DNA of 33,866 nt. Origin: CAYHHI01 sp964356335 (GTDB taxonomy: Bacteria > Arandabacterota > Arandabacteria > Arandabacterales > Arandabacteraceae). The DNA lies in assembly GCA_964356335.1 (NCBI GenBank), contig CAYHHI010000035.1, positions 1 through 33,866 of the forward strand, in the 5' to 3' direction. Shown here piece by piece: positions 15,310-24,348 of this stretch (positions are counted from its first letter, which is position 1; each line of letters starts with the position of its first letter). Below the pieces are notes generated by a model. That model saw only the letters and a list, made by a program, of their open reading frames with translations. It made no database searches and was not told the origin of the DNA. A program made the translations under genes and the position numbers.

Positions 15310-18300
15310 TGTATTGCCTGTCCCATCTTTAGTAGCTTGGCCACGTCATAGTTGACGCTTGTAACACCGAAATCCGGTTCACGTTGGAATGGCCGGCGAA
15401 TGTAGTAGGGCACTGCCTTCTCGCCGTCAACCACGACCACCGCAAGAATGAAATCCTCTGGCTTGTTGATACCGGTCAGGATCTCATTCTTGGATACCGT
15501 CACGGTTGTTGCCCCGCGAGCACGCCCTTTGACTTCGATGAATCTGAGTTGCCCCGTCTGTGGGACCGCAGATTCGATGTCGTATCCCCTCTTCTCTGCG
15601 CTGACATCTCTGGGCCTATAGCCCGAGCGCATCTCGGTGTCCATAACGGCGGCCATGGCTCGAGCTTCCACCTCGGCTGTCTCTTGCGCAAATGTGCCCG
15701 GCTCAATTGGGATACCCTTGAGTTTGGCCAGGAGTCCGCCCGGTATCACCATCGCGCCTCCGAGCACAACCGGCGGCAGAGGTGATATGATGCGTTCCAT
15801 CTCCAGCTCTCTCATCCGCCTTTCGAGTCTGGTCGCAAGTTCATCCGCCCTTTGCCTCGCGAGGGCTGAATTCAATCTCGCGTTCGCTCTGCCCGCTGAC
15901 TCTTCTTCCTTAAGCTGTGCCGCTCGGTGGTCCCAGTAGGCAATCTCCTTCGTCAGGCGGTCCTTGACCGCCTTCATCGTGCCGTCAATCAGGTCCTCCT
16001 TCTGCCTGCGCACTTCCGCGAGATGCTGAGGAACCAAGTGCTCAGCAGCATGCGACACAACCAATGATTCGAGCTCATCCCGGAGCCACGCCGGTTCCTC
16101 GATTTGGGCGAGTAGGCTCTGCTCGTCAGATCTCAGGGCCCGATAGTCTAGATAAGGAGCATACCCGGCCGACCCGACGCTGTGGTCCTTACCCACCTCC
16201 ACAAACTGAAGCTGGCGCGAGACGACCCGCCGTTGACCGGAACGGTCTGTACGTGCATCCTGGATTGAATGCTCGAGGTAGACCAGTGCGCGGATGTTCC
16301 CAGACCGATCACTTTCATCCACGAGGACCGCACCCCTCTTGAGAAGGTCGCGATGGCGCTCGATTACGATATCAATCGTAGAGTCCAGTAGGGGATGCCC
16401 AGGACACACAAATGCAGCCACGGGCTTTCCCGTGACACTGATGAGATCCTTCTCGAAAGTCATCCTCTCGTACTTGGCGAGGACGGGTTCACGTGTGCCG
16501 ATAGCCCGATCGCGATTGCGGATCGCGCCCGGAACATGCGTGATCTCATAACGCTTAGGCTCCCGTTCTCTCATCGTGCCGCCAAGCATCTTGAAGGCTT
16601 CCATGAAGAAGGAGGCGATGAAGTGCGGCTGGAGCCTGCGGGCTTCTGCGCGCTCCATATCCTGCCGAACCTGCTGCACTACTCGGGCATCCATGGAGTC
16701 TCTGACGAGAGCCCGCTCTTCAAGTAGCTTCCGGAGATGGTCGCGGTCAAGCGCCTCGTCGATGACACAGGTCAGCCTGGCGCGCACTTCAGGCCGGTCT
16801 CCATATCTTATGGCCTCAAGCAGGAGGTCCTTCAGGGGCTTGTCCTCAAAGGTCAAACGCCCAAGGACATCAAACACCTGGCCGCCAAGGGCCTTGCGCT
16901 CCTCCTCAAGCTTCTCAAGCAGACGATGGTAAACTTCGCCTTCGCGCGTTTCTTTCGCGACCATGTTCCAAAGGTGACACACCTCAGTCTGGCCAATCCT
17001 GTGGATGCGGCCAAAGCGCTGCTCTATACGATTTGGATTCCAGGGTAGGTCATAGTTGACCATCAGGTGCGCGCGCTGGAGATTGATACCCTCACCTGCC
17101 GCATCTGTGGCGACCAGGATCTCGACATCCTTGTCCTGAGTGAACTCCTGCTCGGCTTTTTTCCGTTGCTCCCGCCCCATGCTGCCGTGGATCGTGACAA
17201 TGGCTTCGGGCCGGCCCAGCAAGGAGCTGATCTGATTCCACAGGTAGTTGAGCGTATCCTTATGTTCAGTGAAGATAATCAGTTTCCTACGATGGCCGTT
17301 GGCGTCAAACATTTCTTTGTTGTCTTGAAGCAGCTCCGAGAGCTCTTCCCATTTGCGATCCGTCCCCGACTGCCGGACCTTGAGCGCTGTGTCCTCAAGA
17401 CCCTTGAGAATTGCGATTTCCGCCTGGAGCTCGGAGATCGTGCGAGCAGCGGTGGCCTGGTCAACGACCACTTCCTCGGTCTCTTCAACCTCAGCATCAG
17501 GTGAGTCTTCCACGTCGTCAAGGTCGTCGGCATTGTAGAGAGGGAGACCTGTGTTGAAGTCGATTCCGGCGCGGGCCCCGCGACTCAAAAGCTGCTCCTC
17601 GCGGAGTCTTCTTTCAAGGCGCTCCCGCCTGCGTCGGAGTGATTGGTAGATGGCCTCTGGGGATGACGCCAGCCGCCGCTGTAGAATAGTGAGAGCGAAT
17701 CCCACTGTGCCTTTGCGGCCTTCGTTCTCCAGGGCCTCCGCTCGGTTAAACTCCTCCCGGACATAGTCCGTCACCTGCTTGTAGAGACTCGCCTCGCCTT
17801 CCGAAAGCGTGTAGTTGGCCGTGTAGGCACGCCGCTCAGGAAAGAGCGGTGTCCCATCGAACTTGACCATCTGTTCCTTCACGAGACGCCGCATGAGGTC
17901 GGATGCATCCGTGGTATGGACCCCATCGCGGAATCGTCCCTCAAAGCGGTCCCCATCCAGCAACGCCATGAACAGCTGAAAATCCTCCTCCTTGCCGTTA
18001 TGGGGGGTGGCCGTGAGTAGTAGGAAGTGGCGAGTGACGGATGAGAGTATCTGGCCGAGCCTGTGACGCTTCGTGTATGTAATCTCGCCACCGAAATAAT
18101 GGGCACTCATCTTGTGGGCTTCGTCACACACAATCAGGTCCCAGTCAGTAGAGCGGAGCTTCGCCTGGATGTCCTCGTTTCGGCTCAGTTTGTCCAGGCG
18201 ACAGATGGCAAGTGGATTCTCGGCAAACCAGTTGCCCGTTCGAGCCGCTTCGAAGCTGTCATTAGTCATGATCTCAAAGGGCAGGCGGAAGCGCTGGTAG

Positions 18301-18812
18301 AGCTCGTCCTGCCACTGCTCCACGAGGTTGCCCGGGCATATAATGAGACAGCGCTGAAGGTCGCCCCTCGCGATCAGCTCCTTAATGAAGAGGCCGGCCA
18401 TGATTGTTTTCCCTGAGCCTGGGTCATCGGCGAGCAGGAACCGCAGGGGTTGGCGAGGAATCATCTCGCCATAGACGGCCGTAATCTGATGGGGGAGAGG
18501 CTCGACCAGGGAAGTATGGACTGCAAGCAGCGGGTCGAAGAGATAAGCGAGCCTTATGCGTTGCGCTTCGCTTACGAGGCGGAAAAGGTCGCCATCGCCA
18601 TCGAAGCTCCAGGCCCTGCCGGATGTTGCGACTTCGAGGGTCGGCTCCCGGTCACGGTAGATGAGCTCGTTGCCCAGCCGGCCAGTGGAGTCTTTGTAGG
18701 TCAGCTCAATTGCGACCGAGCCGATCCACTTCACATCAATGACGGTAATGAGGGCATCGGGCAAGATGCCCTTGACTGTAGCACCGGGAGTTAGGTCTTC
18801 GAGCCGTGCCAT
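15306..18812 (-). CDS. SNF2-type helicase with C-terminal DUF3883 (DrmD-like)
   Basis: This 1168-residue superfamily-2 translocase has Walker A PGSGKT at 131-136, DEAH at 230-233 and motif III LTATPH. The second RecA lobe has IFTEHKDTLNYL, then VATDAAGEGINLQ and QRFGRIHRIGQ. A coiled coil precedes the end, and the last ~110 residues (from RGYDIESAVP... FIEVKGRA) fit DUF3883, whose FIEVKGR resembles a degenerate PD-(D/E)XK core. The Walker A box reads LADDPGSGKT rather than the usual LADEVGLGKT. ATG 18810-18812 has AGGTGAT just ahead. It is the first gene of the leftward cluster. The closest named relative is DrmD of class 1 DISARM, but DrmA, DrmB and DrmC are absent, so this is not a DISARM locus. 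Confidence 0.9.
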   Translation of the reverse strand: MARLEDLTPGATVKGILPDALITVIDVKWIGSVAIELTYKDSTGRLGNELIYRDREPTLEVATSGRAWSFDGDGDLFRLVSEAQRIRLAYLFDPLLAVHTSLVEPLPHQITAVYGEMIPRQPLRFLLADDPGSGKTIMAGLFIKELIARGDLQRCLIICPGNLVEQWQDELYQRFRLPFEIMTNDSFEAARTGNWFAENPLAICRLDKLSRNEDIQAKLRSTDWDLIVCDEAHKMSAHYFGGEITYTKRHRLGQILSSVTRHFLLLTATPHNGKEEDFQLFMALLDGDRFEGRFRDGVHTTDASDLMRRLVKEQMVKFDGTPLFPERRAYTANYTLSEGEASLYKQVTDYVREEFNRAEALENEGRKGTVGFALTILQRRLASSPEAIYQSLRRRRERLERRLREEQLLSRGARAGIDFNTGLPLYNADDLDDVEDSPDAEVEETEEVVVDQATAARTISELQAEIAILKGLEDTALKVRQSGTDRKWEELSELLQDNKEMFDANGHRRKLIIFTEHKDTLNYLWNQISSLLGRPEAIVTIHGSMGREQRKKAEQEFTQDKDVEILVATDAAGEGINLQRAHLMVNYDLPWNPNRIEQRFGRIHRIGQTEVCHLWNMVAKETREGEVYHRLLEKLEEERKALGGQVFDVLGRLTFEDKPLKDLLLEAIRYGDRPEVRARLTCVIDEALDRDHLRKLLEERALVRDSMDARVVQQVRQDMERAEARRLQPHFIASFFMEAFKMLGGTMREREPKRYEITHVPGAIRNRDRAIGTREPVLAKYERMTFEKDLISVTGKPVAAFVCPGHPLLDSTIDIVIERHRDLLKRGAVLVDESDRSGNIRALVYLEHSIQDARTDRSGQRRVVSRQLQFVEVGKDHSVGSAGYAPYLDYRALRSDEQSLLAQIEEPAWLRDELESLVVSHAAEHLVPQHLAEVRRQKEDLIDGTMKAVKDRLTKEIAYWDHRAAQLKEEESAGRANARLNSALARQRADELATRLERRMRELEMERIISPLPPVVLGGAMVIPGGLLAKLKGIPIEPGTFAQETAEVEARAMAAVMDTEMRSGYRPRDVSAEKRGYDIESAVPQTGQLRFIEVKGRARGATTVTVSKNEILTGINKPEDFILAVVVVDGEKAVPYYIRRPFQREPDFGVTSVNYDVAKLLKMGQAIQ

Positions 18813-19194
18813 GGATCACCTGTTGCTGGTTACCATCTTCACTCTGGCGGCTGCCGTGCTCACCCTGCTTTCTGGCCCCAAAGACATGCACCTGGCCCTG
18901 TTGACGGCTAATCAGGTTGGGCTTGGGCCAGATTGGTCTAAGGGTATCACCAATATGCAGGAGTGTCAAGGCGCGCTGCGCGGTCTATAGCGGGACACAA
19001 ATCGCCGGTCCAGGGCGTTGACGACGATCTTGTGTTTCCGGGACTTCGAGAGAAAGAAGAAGCACTTAAGAGGAGGTCGGGGATGAACAGGGCTCTCCAC
19101 ACACGATCTCCACATACTGCTGAACAGTGTCTCTTGGGGACAAGGGTCGAACGAGGCTGCTCTTTATGATAACAGTTGCCGACAGCCTCAGATT

Positions 19195-19216
19195 TCCCAC
19201 TTTGGCTAAAGTGGGA
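19195..19216. other. perfect 9-bp hairpin
   Basis: TCCCACTTT (19195-19203), loop GGCT, AAAGTGGGA (19208-19216). No T tract follows on either strand, so it is not an ordinary terminator. It could be a protein-binding dyad or an inverted-repeat remnant of a lost element. Confidence 0.45.
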
Positions 19217-19303
19217 GATTCTCGAGGTTGACAGTTTTCGCAGGCGGGGTAAGGCCATCCGGGAGTGCCCGTCCATCATCTCCCGCCTCCCCGCGAACCG
19301 AGC

Positions 19304-19332
19304 TTGAAATCGGAGAATCAGCGTGGTATCCT
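19304..19332 (+). promoter_or_regulatory. candidate promoter of the M6 peptidase gene
   Basis: TTGAAA (19304-19309), 17 bases, TATCCT (19327-19332). The predicted start near 19339 would leave a leader of about 150 bases before the ATG at 19491. Confidence 0.35.
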
Positions 19333-19490
19333 CTGCGTGTATTGGTGGGAGCTCCATCATATGTCTTGCATGAGACATTGTCGCTGCGATAGTGAAACTC
19401 CGCGTTCTATAGCATGGCGGGCAGCATTATCTCATTTATCGCGACACTTTTGGAGCCCTTCAGTGATGAATCAGCCCGGAGGTATGCGTT

Positions 19491-22400
19491 ATGCAGAGGA
19501 ATTGCATGTTGGTGCCGCTCCTAATAGCGATGGGGTTGTGTCTGCTTGCGGGTTCTGCGGCTGCTGTTCCGGCAAACCCGGATTGGGTGACCAAACTTAG
19601 CCAGCCTGATGGGCGTGAGTTCGAGGCGAGGCTATATGGAGACGAGTGGAATCATTGGTATGAGACCAAAGACTATTACACAATCCTACGACGTAGCGAC
19701 AGATACTGGGTCTACGCAACTAAGGACTCTACGGGAGACCTAGTATCCTCCAACCTAGTCGTCGGCGTGGATATGCCTCCCGAACAGAAACATCTACGCC
19801 CGGACGCTAGGATCCTGCGTTCTCTCTATGAGCAGCGGCCGACCGCAGAACCGAAGACGGTTACGCTTTCTTCAATAACTGGCACTGCGAAGATAGTTGT
19901 GATCTTGATCCAGTTCACAGACACACCCTCTGACGAGGGCTCAATGGGTCCGCATACACCAGAGTACTTTTCCAATCCGATCTCTGGGCTGGTATTTGGT
20001 ACGAACCAGGGCTGTCTACACGACTACTTCGATGAGGTCTCTTATGACCAGTTGAGCATTGTGGGTGTGGTCGCAAACGGGACTTGGCATACGAGCAGTC
20101 AAACCGAGGTTTATTACGGGGAAGACTGCTCCGTGACCGCATGCTCCAGAACTACTCACAAGAATGATAACTGCCACGTGTGCATATCTGAGCTGGCACG
20201 TGAGGCCGTGCAACTGGCGGACGCTGCCGGCTTCGATTTCGGCCCATACGACACGGACTCCGATGGTGTGGTCGACCACGTAATGATTGTCCACGCTGGC
20301 AACGGCCAGACTATGATAGGTGGAGGAGATGATGATATCTGGTCGCACCGCTGGGAGATTGAAGACGGTGAGCCAGTGGATGACAAGACCGTGTCCGAAT
20401 ACACTATGCTGTCCGAGTATGAATTCATGAACACATTCGCCCATGAGTTCACTCATGACCTTGGAGCTCCGGACTTGTATGACTACGACGATTACCCTAA
20501 CTACAGCGTACCTGTCGGGCAATGGTGCAACATGGCATCCAATGTGGGCTCGAATCGGCCGCCGCACATATGCGGTTTGCTAGAGTATGACCTTAACGCG
20601 CATTTCCAGGATGGGATCGTGGGATGGTGTTCTCCTACGCAGCTGACCTCGAGCGGGGAATACGTAGTCGACCAGCTCGACCAGAACCAATCTCGAAGCG
20701 TGTACGTAACCCAGGCGTTCTCTAACAATGAGTACTTCATCGTGGAGAACCGCCAGGAGACGGGCTACTATGACTGGTCCATTGCTGAGGCTGGCATCAT
20801 ATTCACGCATGTCGATATGGATATGCCGGATGGCTCCGGTTGGTTCAATGACGGTCCACCCAATAACAGCTACTTTGGTGCATGGGTCGAAAGGCCTGGC
20901 GATGATGACCTCGATCCCTCTGATGCCGCTTTCTCATTAGATGACGCGCAGACCCAGTTCACTCCGAGTACAAGTCCTTCCACCAACGCCAATGGGGGTG
21001 CAGCAACACGTCTCTACTTCACAGGTATCAGCAGTAAGGGCTCGTCAATGACCTTCGACTATTCGACCACTGGACCAACGCTGCCCGTACGGTACGTGAG
21101 TGGAACGATTTCAGGGCAAGAAACCTGGTCAGCCGATACCGTTTATATGATCAACGGCGACTTGACTATTTCTGCAACCGGTACACTTCATATTCCTGCT
21201 GGTACGGTGGTAAAGTTTCAGCTGACTCAGTGGCCAGATCAGAAGANNNNNNNNNNNNNNNNNNNNNNNNNNNNNNNNNNNNNNNNNNNNNNNNNNNNNN
21301 NNNNNNNNNNNNNNNNNNNNNNNNNNNNNNNNNNNNNNNNNNNNNNGCATCTACATCAGCGGGAATTCTACCAAGACTACAGCCACAATAAGTGGTAACA
21401 CGCTCACCAACAGTTCGATTTACTGCAGTAGCATTAAGTCCGTTAGCAACATCAGTGGCAATATGGTTTCTGGGGGGTGCATGAGATTCGTAAATGCATC
21501 TCCCCAAGTTTCCAGCAATACTATAGAGGGTTACAATTCATACCCACTGTATCAGGAGGGGACATCGTTTCCGGTTTACAGTGGGAACACTATCCAGAAC
21601 AACATCCGTCGTGGGATAGGAGTTTCTGGGACCATATCGTCGAGTGGCGCATGGGTGCCGGTGTTGGCAGATGGTGAGTTCATGGTCTATGAGATAGTAG
21701 CAGATCTTACGATAAGCAGTGGTGCGACCCTGACGATTCCTGCTGGTACGGTGGTAAAGTTTCAGCTGACTCAGTGGCCAGATCAGAAGAGGAGTCTGTT
21801 CGTGGAGGGCGTTTTGGATGTGCAGGGGACAGCTGGTAGTGAGGTGGTGTTTACTTCTGAGTCGGATGACAGTGAGGGAGGAGATTCGAATGGTGATGGC
21901 GGTGCTTCGTCGCCATCTGCGTCGGACTGGGGTTACATCCGGGTTACCAACAGCGCGAACACTATAGATTATTGTCGCATCAAGTATGGGGGATTCTATT
22001 ATAGTGGCGACTATAATGCGCTGTGGATTAGTGGTGTATCGCCGGCAGTAACGGTACAGCACTGTACATTTCAGAACTGCTATTCGACAGCGATACGGTA
22101 TGACGCGAACACCTCGTTTTCTACGAGTCCGGTGATATCTGACAATGTGATCAATAATACTCCGGTGGGCATCTACATCAGCGGGAATTCTACCAAGACT
22201 ACAGCCACAATAAGTGGTAACACTATCTCAGAAGGCTCGGGCGATGCCATCCATTGCGAGAGCATAGCTTCTGGAAGCACTGTCACTGGGAATACCGTCC
22301 GGAACCACAGTTACGGTATTTACTGCTCCAACGTGAAGGCTGTGCTCTCCAATAACATGCTTTCGCAGAGCGGCAGCTACGTGAATAATGGAATCGGAGT

Positions 22401-23823
22401 TTACATAAGAAACCAGAGCGATGTCGAAGTCACCGGCAACACGGTACAGAAGTTTGCTGTTGGCCTTTCAAGTGAGGCAGGTAGTGGAAATCCGCCCTGC
22501 GTATTGGTTCTTACGATGAATCGTTTCTTGCATAACGGTGACAAAGGCCTCTCTCTTGGATCCACTGACGTGGGCTCCTGTACAGGCCCACAAGTGACAA
22601 TCAACGATAATGACATTTACGGGAACAACAACTACGCCCTCTATCTTGGTGACTACCAATCTCCGTCGACGACCACTATTGATGTTGAGAACAACTGGTG
22701 GGGGACAACAATTGAATCGTCAATAGAAGCATCCATATTCGACCACAACGACAACCCATCATCCCCCACAGCGGATTACGCTCCGTATAGGAGTGGGCCC
22801 ATCCAGGTAACAGATCCCGAGATCAGGGTTGAGCCAGCTGCGGTGAAGGCAGATCTCTTTCCCGATGATCAGGTGTCAAAGCAACTCCTGATTCACAATG
22901 ACGGAGTCGTCGAAGTCCTCTCGTTCTATATCCGTGAGGCTGTTGGGGGGCTCTTGATGTCCGGCGTCGATTCAGGCACCGGCGAGAGCGCGTATCGGGA
23001 TCCTAGCATTGCGGTGTCGCTGTCACCTATGTCTGACGTGCCCTGGCTTTCCGAAGTACCTACCGCAGGTAATGTGCTGCCCCAGGAGAGCGCTACAGTC
23101 ACTGTAGAGTTCAACTCCGCTGGTCGTACCTATGGTCATTATGCAGCCTACCTGATTATCACAAGCAACGATCCTGACGAAGACCTTATGGTTGTTCCTG
23201 TTAGTATGGATGTGTCCAATGTATTCCTGCAGACTCCAGATGGGGGTGAGGATCTGTCAGCTGAGCAGGACTACACAATAGCCTGGACTACCATGGCGCC
23301 AGCGACTGTGAACTCAATAGACCTGCTCTATTCGACCGACGCGGGAAATAGCTTTGCATCGATAGCTAATGGATTACCAAACACGTTCTCTTACGAATGG
23401 CATGTTCCGTCTACTCCATCTGAGAGTTGCATGGTCAGGGTGATTGCACACTACGCCGGAGGGGAATCTTTCGAGGACTCAAGCGATGCCTTCTTCAGCA
23501 TTGAATGTGAAGCAGGTGTTGGAACTGCAGAAGGGACCCCATCTGGAAGCCTTTCGATTACTGCGTCTGCGCCGAATCCGTTTCGGTCTGCTATCCAAAT
23601 TCAGTTTAGCCTTGCTGGCGATGCCGAAGTCGACGCGGCCATCTACGACGTGAATGGCCGGCTTGTGGCAGCACTTATGCAGTCAACATTGTCCGGAGGG
23701 GCGCATTCCGTATGGTGGGATGGAAGGGGTGCTTCAGATGCTGTCATGCCAGAGGGCCTGTATTTCCTGAGCATTAAAGCTGGTGGTGAGGTAGTCACTC
23801 GAAAGGTCGTCGTGATCAGATAG
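19491..23823 (+). CDS. secreted M6-family metallopeptidase with beta-helix repeats (spans an assembly gap)
   Basis: ATG 19491 follows GGAGG by 8 bases. A signal peptide ends near AGSAAA (residues 22-27). The M6 (immune-inhibitor-A-like) peptidase domain has the zinc motif HEFTHDLG at 318-325 followed by PDLYD. After residue ~530 comes a repeat region of parallel beta-helix type (SGATLTIPAGTVVKFQLTQW, ISGNTISEGSG). Next are Ig/fibronectin-like parts, and the last ~95 residues are a FlgD/T9SS-like module (APNPFRSAIQIQFSL...GLYFLSIKAGGEVVTRKVVV). 100 Ns at 21247-21346 break the frame: the 5' part reads in one phase and the 3' part (open from 21349) in another. Filling the gap with the 378-base segment 21791-22168 restores one frame, giving about 1536 residues. 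It is probably cell-surface bound or exported. Confidence 0.85.
21192..21246 (+). repeat. 55-base exact direct repeat, left edge of the gap
   Basis: It is identical to 21736-21790, both beginning ATTCCTGCTGGTACGG and ending GATCAGAAGA. The two copies sit in the same codon phase relative to their flanking frames. The match ends where the Ns begin. Confidence 0.95.
21247..21346. other. assembly gap (100 Ns)
   Basis: Exactly 100 Ns, the conventional filler for a gap of unknown size, inside the peptidase beta-helix region. Each edge abuts a 55-base exact repeat of sequence found further right in the same gene. Confidence 0.98.
21347..21401 (+). repeat. 55-base exact direct repeat, right edge of the gap
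   Basis: It is identical to 22169-22223, both beginning GCATCTACATCAGCGG and ending AGTGGTAACAC. It encodes the beta-helix text IYISGNSTKTTATISGNT. The match begins where the Ns end. Confidence 0.95.
21736..22223 (+). repeat. beta-helix repeat unit probably collapsed in the assembly
   Basis: The 488-base segment is bounded by the two 55-base sequences that also edge the gap. Its unique interior, 21791-22168, is 378 bases (126 codons). The simplest reading is that a second near-identical copy belongs in the gap. Confidence 0.75.
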
Positions 23824-24140
23824 TATCACGTGACCCCGTGAGGCTCCTGGTTCCGGGCTAGGGACTGGCAGCCTCTTGGCATTTCAGCGATCGAGAGGTC
23901 CTGCAGACAGAATACCACAGCCCCGCGCCTTGGGACACCTGTCCGAGGAGCCATTGCTCATGCCCGCCGGATCCACATGATCGCCTTGGCTATGGTCTTG
24001 TCGGTCACCCCAAGTCTCCTGGCGATTGCAGAGTTGCTCAGACCGAGATCGTTTAAGTGCATTGCCTTGCGGGCGATGTTCTGGTACACTGAAAGTCGGG
24101 CCGCTTGAAGTAGCGACACCTCAAACGGCACCTGGGACAC

Positions 24141-24188
24141 GGTTCGAATTGTTTGCGTCCGTGTCCACCAACGCAAAGAATTCGAACC
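24141..24188. other. attP-like dyad inside the recombinase remnant
   Basis: GGTTCGAATTGTTTGCGT (24141-24158) and ACGCAAAGAATTCGAACC (24171-24188) form an 18-bp inverted repeat with one mismatch around a 12-base centre, CCGTGTCCACCA. The total of 48 bases and the dyad form fit a large-serine-integrase attP. TCCACCA is also the end of ssrA, and the right arm recurs at 1797-1814. The arms begin GGTTCGAA, which mimics a tRNA T loop. A second, overlapping dyad GGACACGG/CCGTGTCC lies at 24135-24142 and 24159-24166. Confidence 0.75.
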
Positions 24189-24216
24189 ACCCTCCGAATC
24201 GGGGGGTGTTTCTATT
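24184..24216 (+). terminator. second copy of the element-end hairpin
   Basis: GAACCACCCTCC (24184-24195), loop GAATC, GGGGGGTGTTTC (24201-24212), then TATT. One stem mismatch. Compared with the copy at 1810-1842 a G-T wobble has become A-T, a pairing-preserving change. It may end transcription entering from the left. Confidence 0.5.
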
Positions 24217-24348
24217 AGGGCCAGGATATCCGTGGAAGTGCGCGCAAGGTAGTACGGCTTGCCGATATCTGGAGCGACAGGCTCAAGTCGGATCTGCCTT
24301 GTCCTGCTCTGCTCTTCACCAGTTGGGCAAGCCCGCCAGCCAAAAGGT

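Larger units (their letters stand above)
18813..19490. other. 678-base non-coding stretch between divergent genes
   Basis: No gene is convincing. It must hold the promoter of the leftward helicase operon and of the rightward peptidase. Visible items are a perfect 9-bp hairpin at 19195-19216 and a promoter candidate at 19304-19332. Frames on both strands are short, start without ribosome sites and do not resemble proteins I know. It may be the scar of an earlier insertion. Confidence 0.5.
1797..24170. mobile_element. integrative genomic island at the 3' end of ssrA
   Basis: The left junction is sharp. The tmRNA CCA end is followed at once by a serine recombinase reading toward it. The proposed right junction is the dyad site at 24141-24188, which shares the TCCACCA core and one arm with the ssrA junction. 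In between lie recombinase, regulator, a recombinase fragment, a modification/defence-type cassette and a secreted peptidase. Outside are tRNAs and tmRNA on one side and housekeeping genes on the other. At 24171-24310 the 3' end of a second related recombinase follows, so this may be one member of an old tandem accretion. Whether the peptidase belongs to the island is inferred only from position. Confidence 0.65.
23958..24310 (-). pseudogene. 3' remnant of a second serine recombinase, with C-terminal helix-turn-helix
   Basis: Read leftward from about 24310, one open frame gives IRLEP...GKPYYLARTSTDILALIE...DSEGGSN, matching the recombinase at 1731-3437 (IRLEP...GRPYYVARTLLDTLALIE...GSEGGSN). 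It then continues after WW into about 65 residues ending in a helix-turn-helix (LGLSNSAIARRLGVTDKT, IMWIRRA) and stops at 23958-23960. No start codon and no catalytic domain remain, so it is a fragment. The WW codons coincide with the TCCACCA core of the dyad site. The part left of that core may really be the right end of the island, and the part right of it the left end of an older element. Confidence 0.75.

Noticed and set aside
6662..18812. Calling the cluster DISARM or BREX
   Set aside because: DrmA, DrmB and DrmC are missing for DISARM, and PglX, PglZ, BrxA/B and BrxL are missing for BREX; only single components resemble those systems.
18811..18990. 59-codon plus-strand frame starting at the helicase start codon, with a signal-like N-terminus
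   Set aside because: Its ATG overlaps the helicase ATG, it has no ribosome site, and the ribosome site of the helicase occupies its first codons.
23825..23876. Short dyads after the peptidase gene (TCACG/CGTGA and GAGGCT/AGCCTC) as a terminator
   Set aside because: Stems are only 5-6 bp and no T tract follows.
24120..24170. A partial tRNA gene suggested by GGTTCGAAT...CCACCA
   Set aside because: The would-be T stem does not pair and no other tRNA arm is present; the text is explained better by the 48-bp dyad and the recombinase frame.
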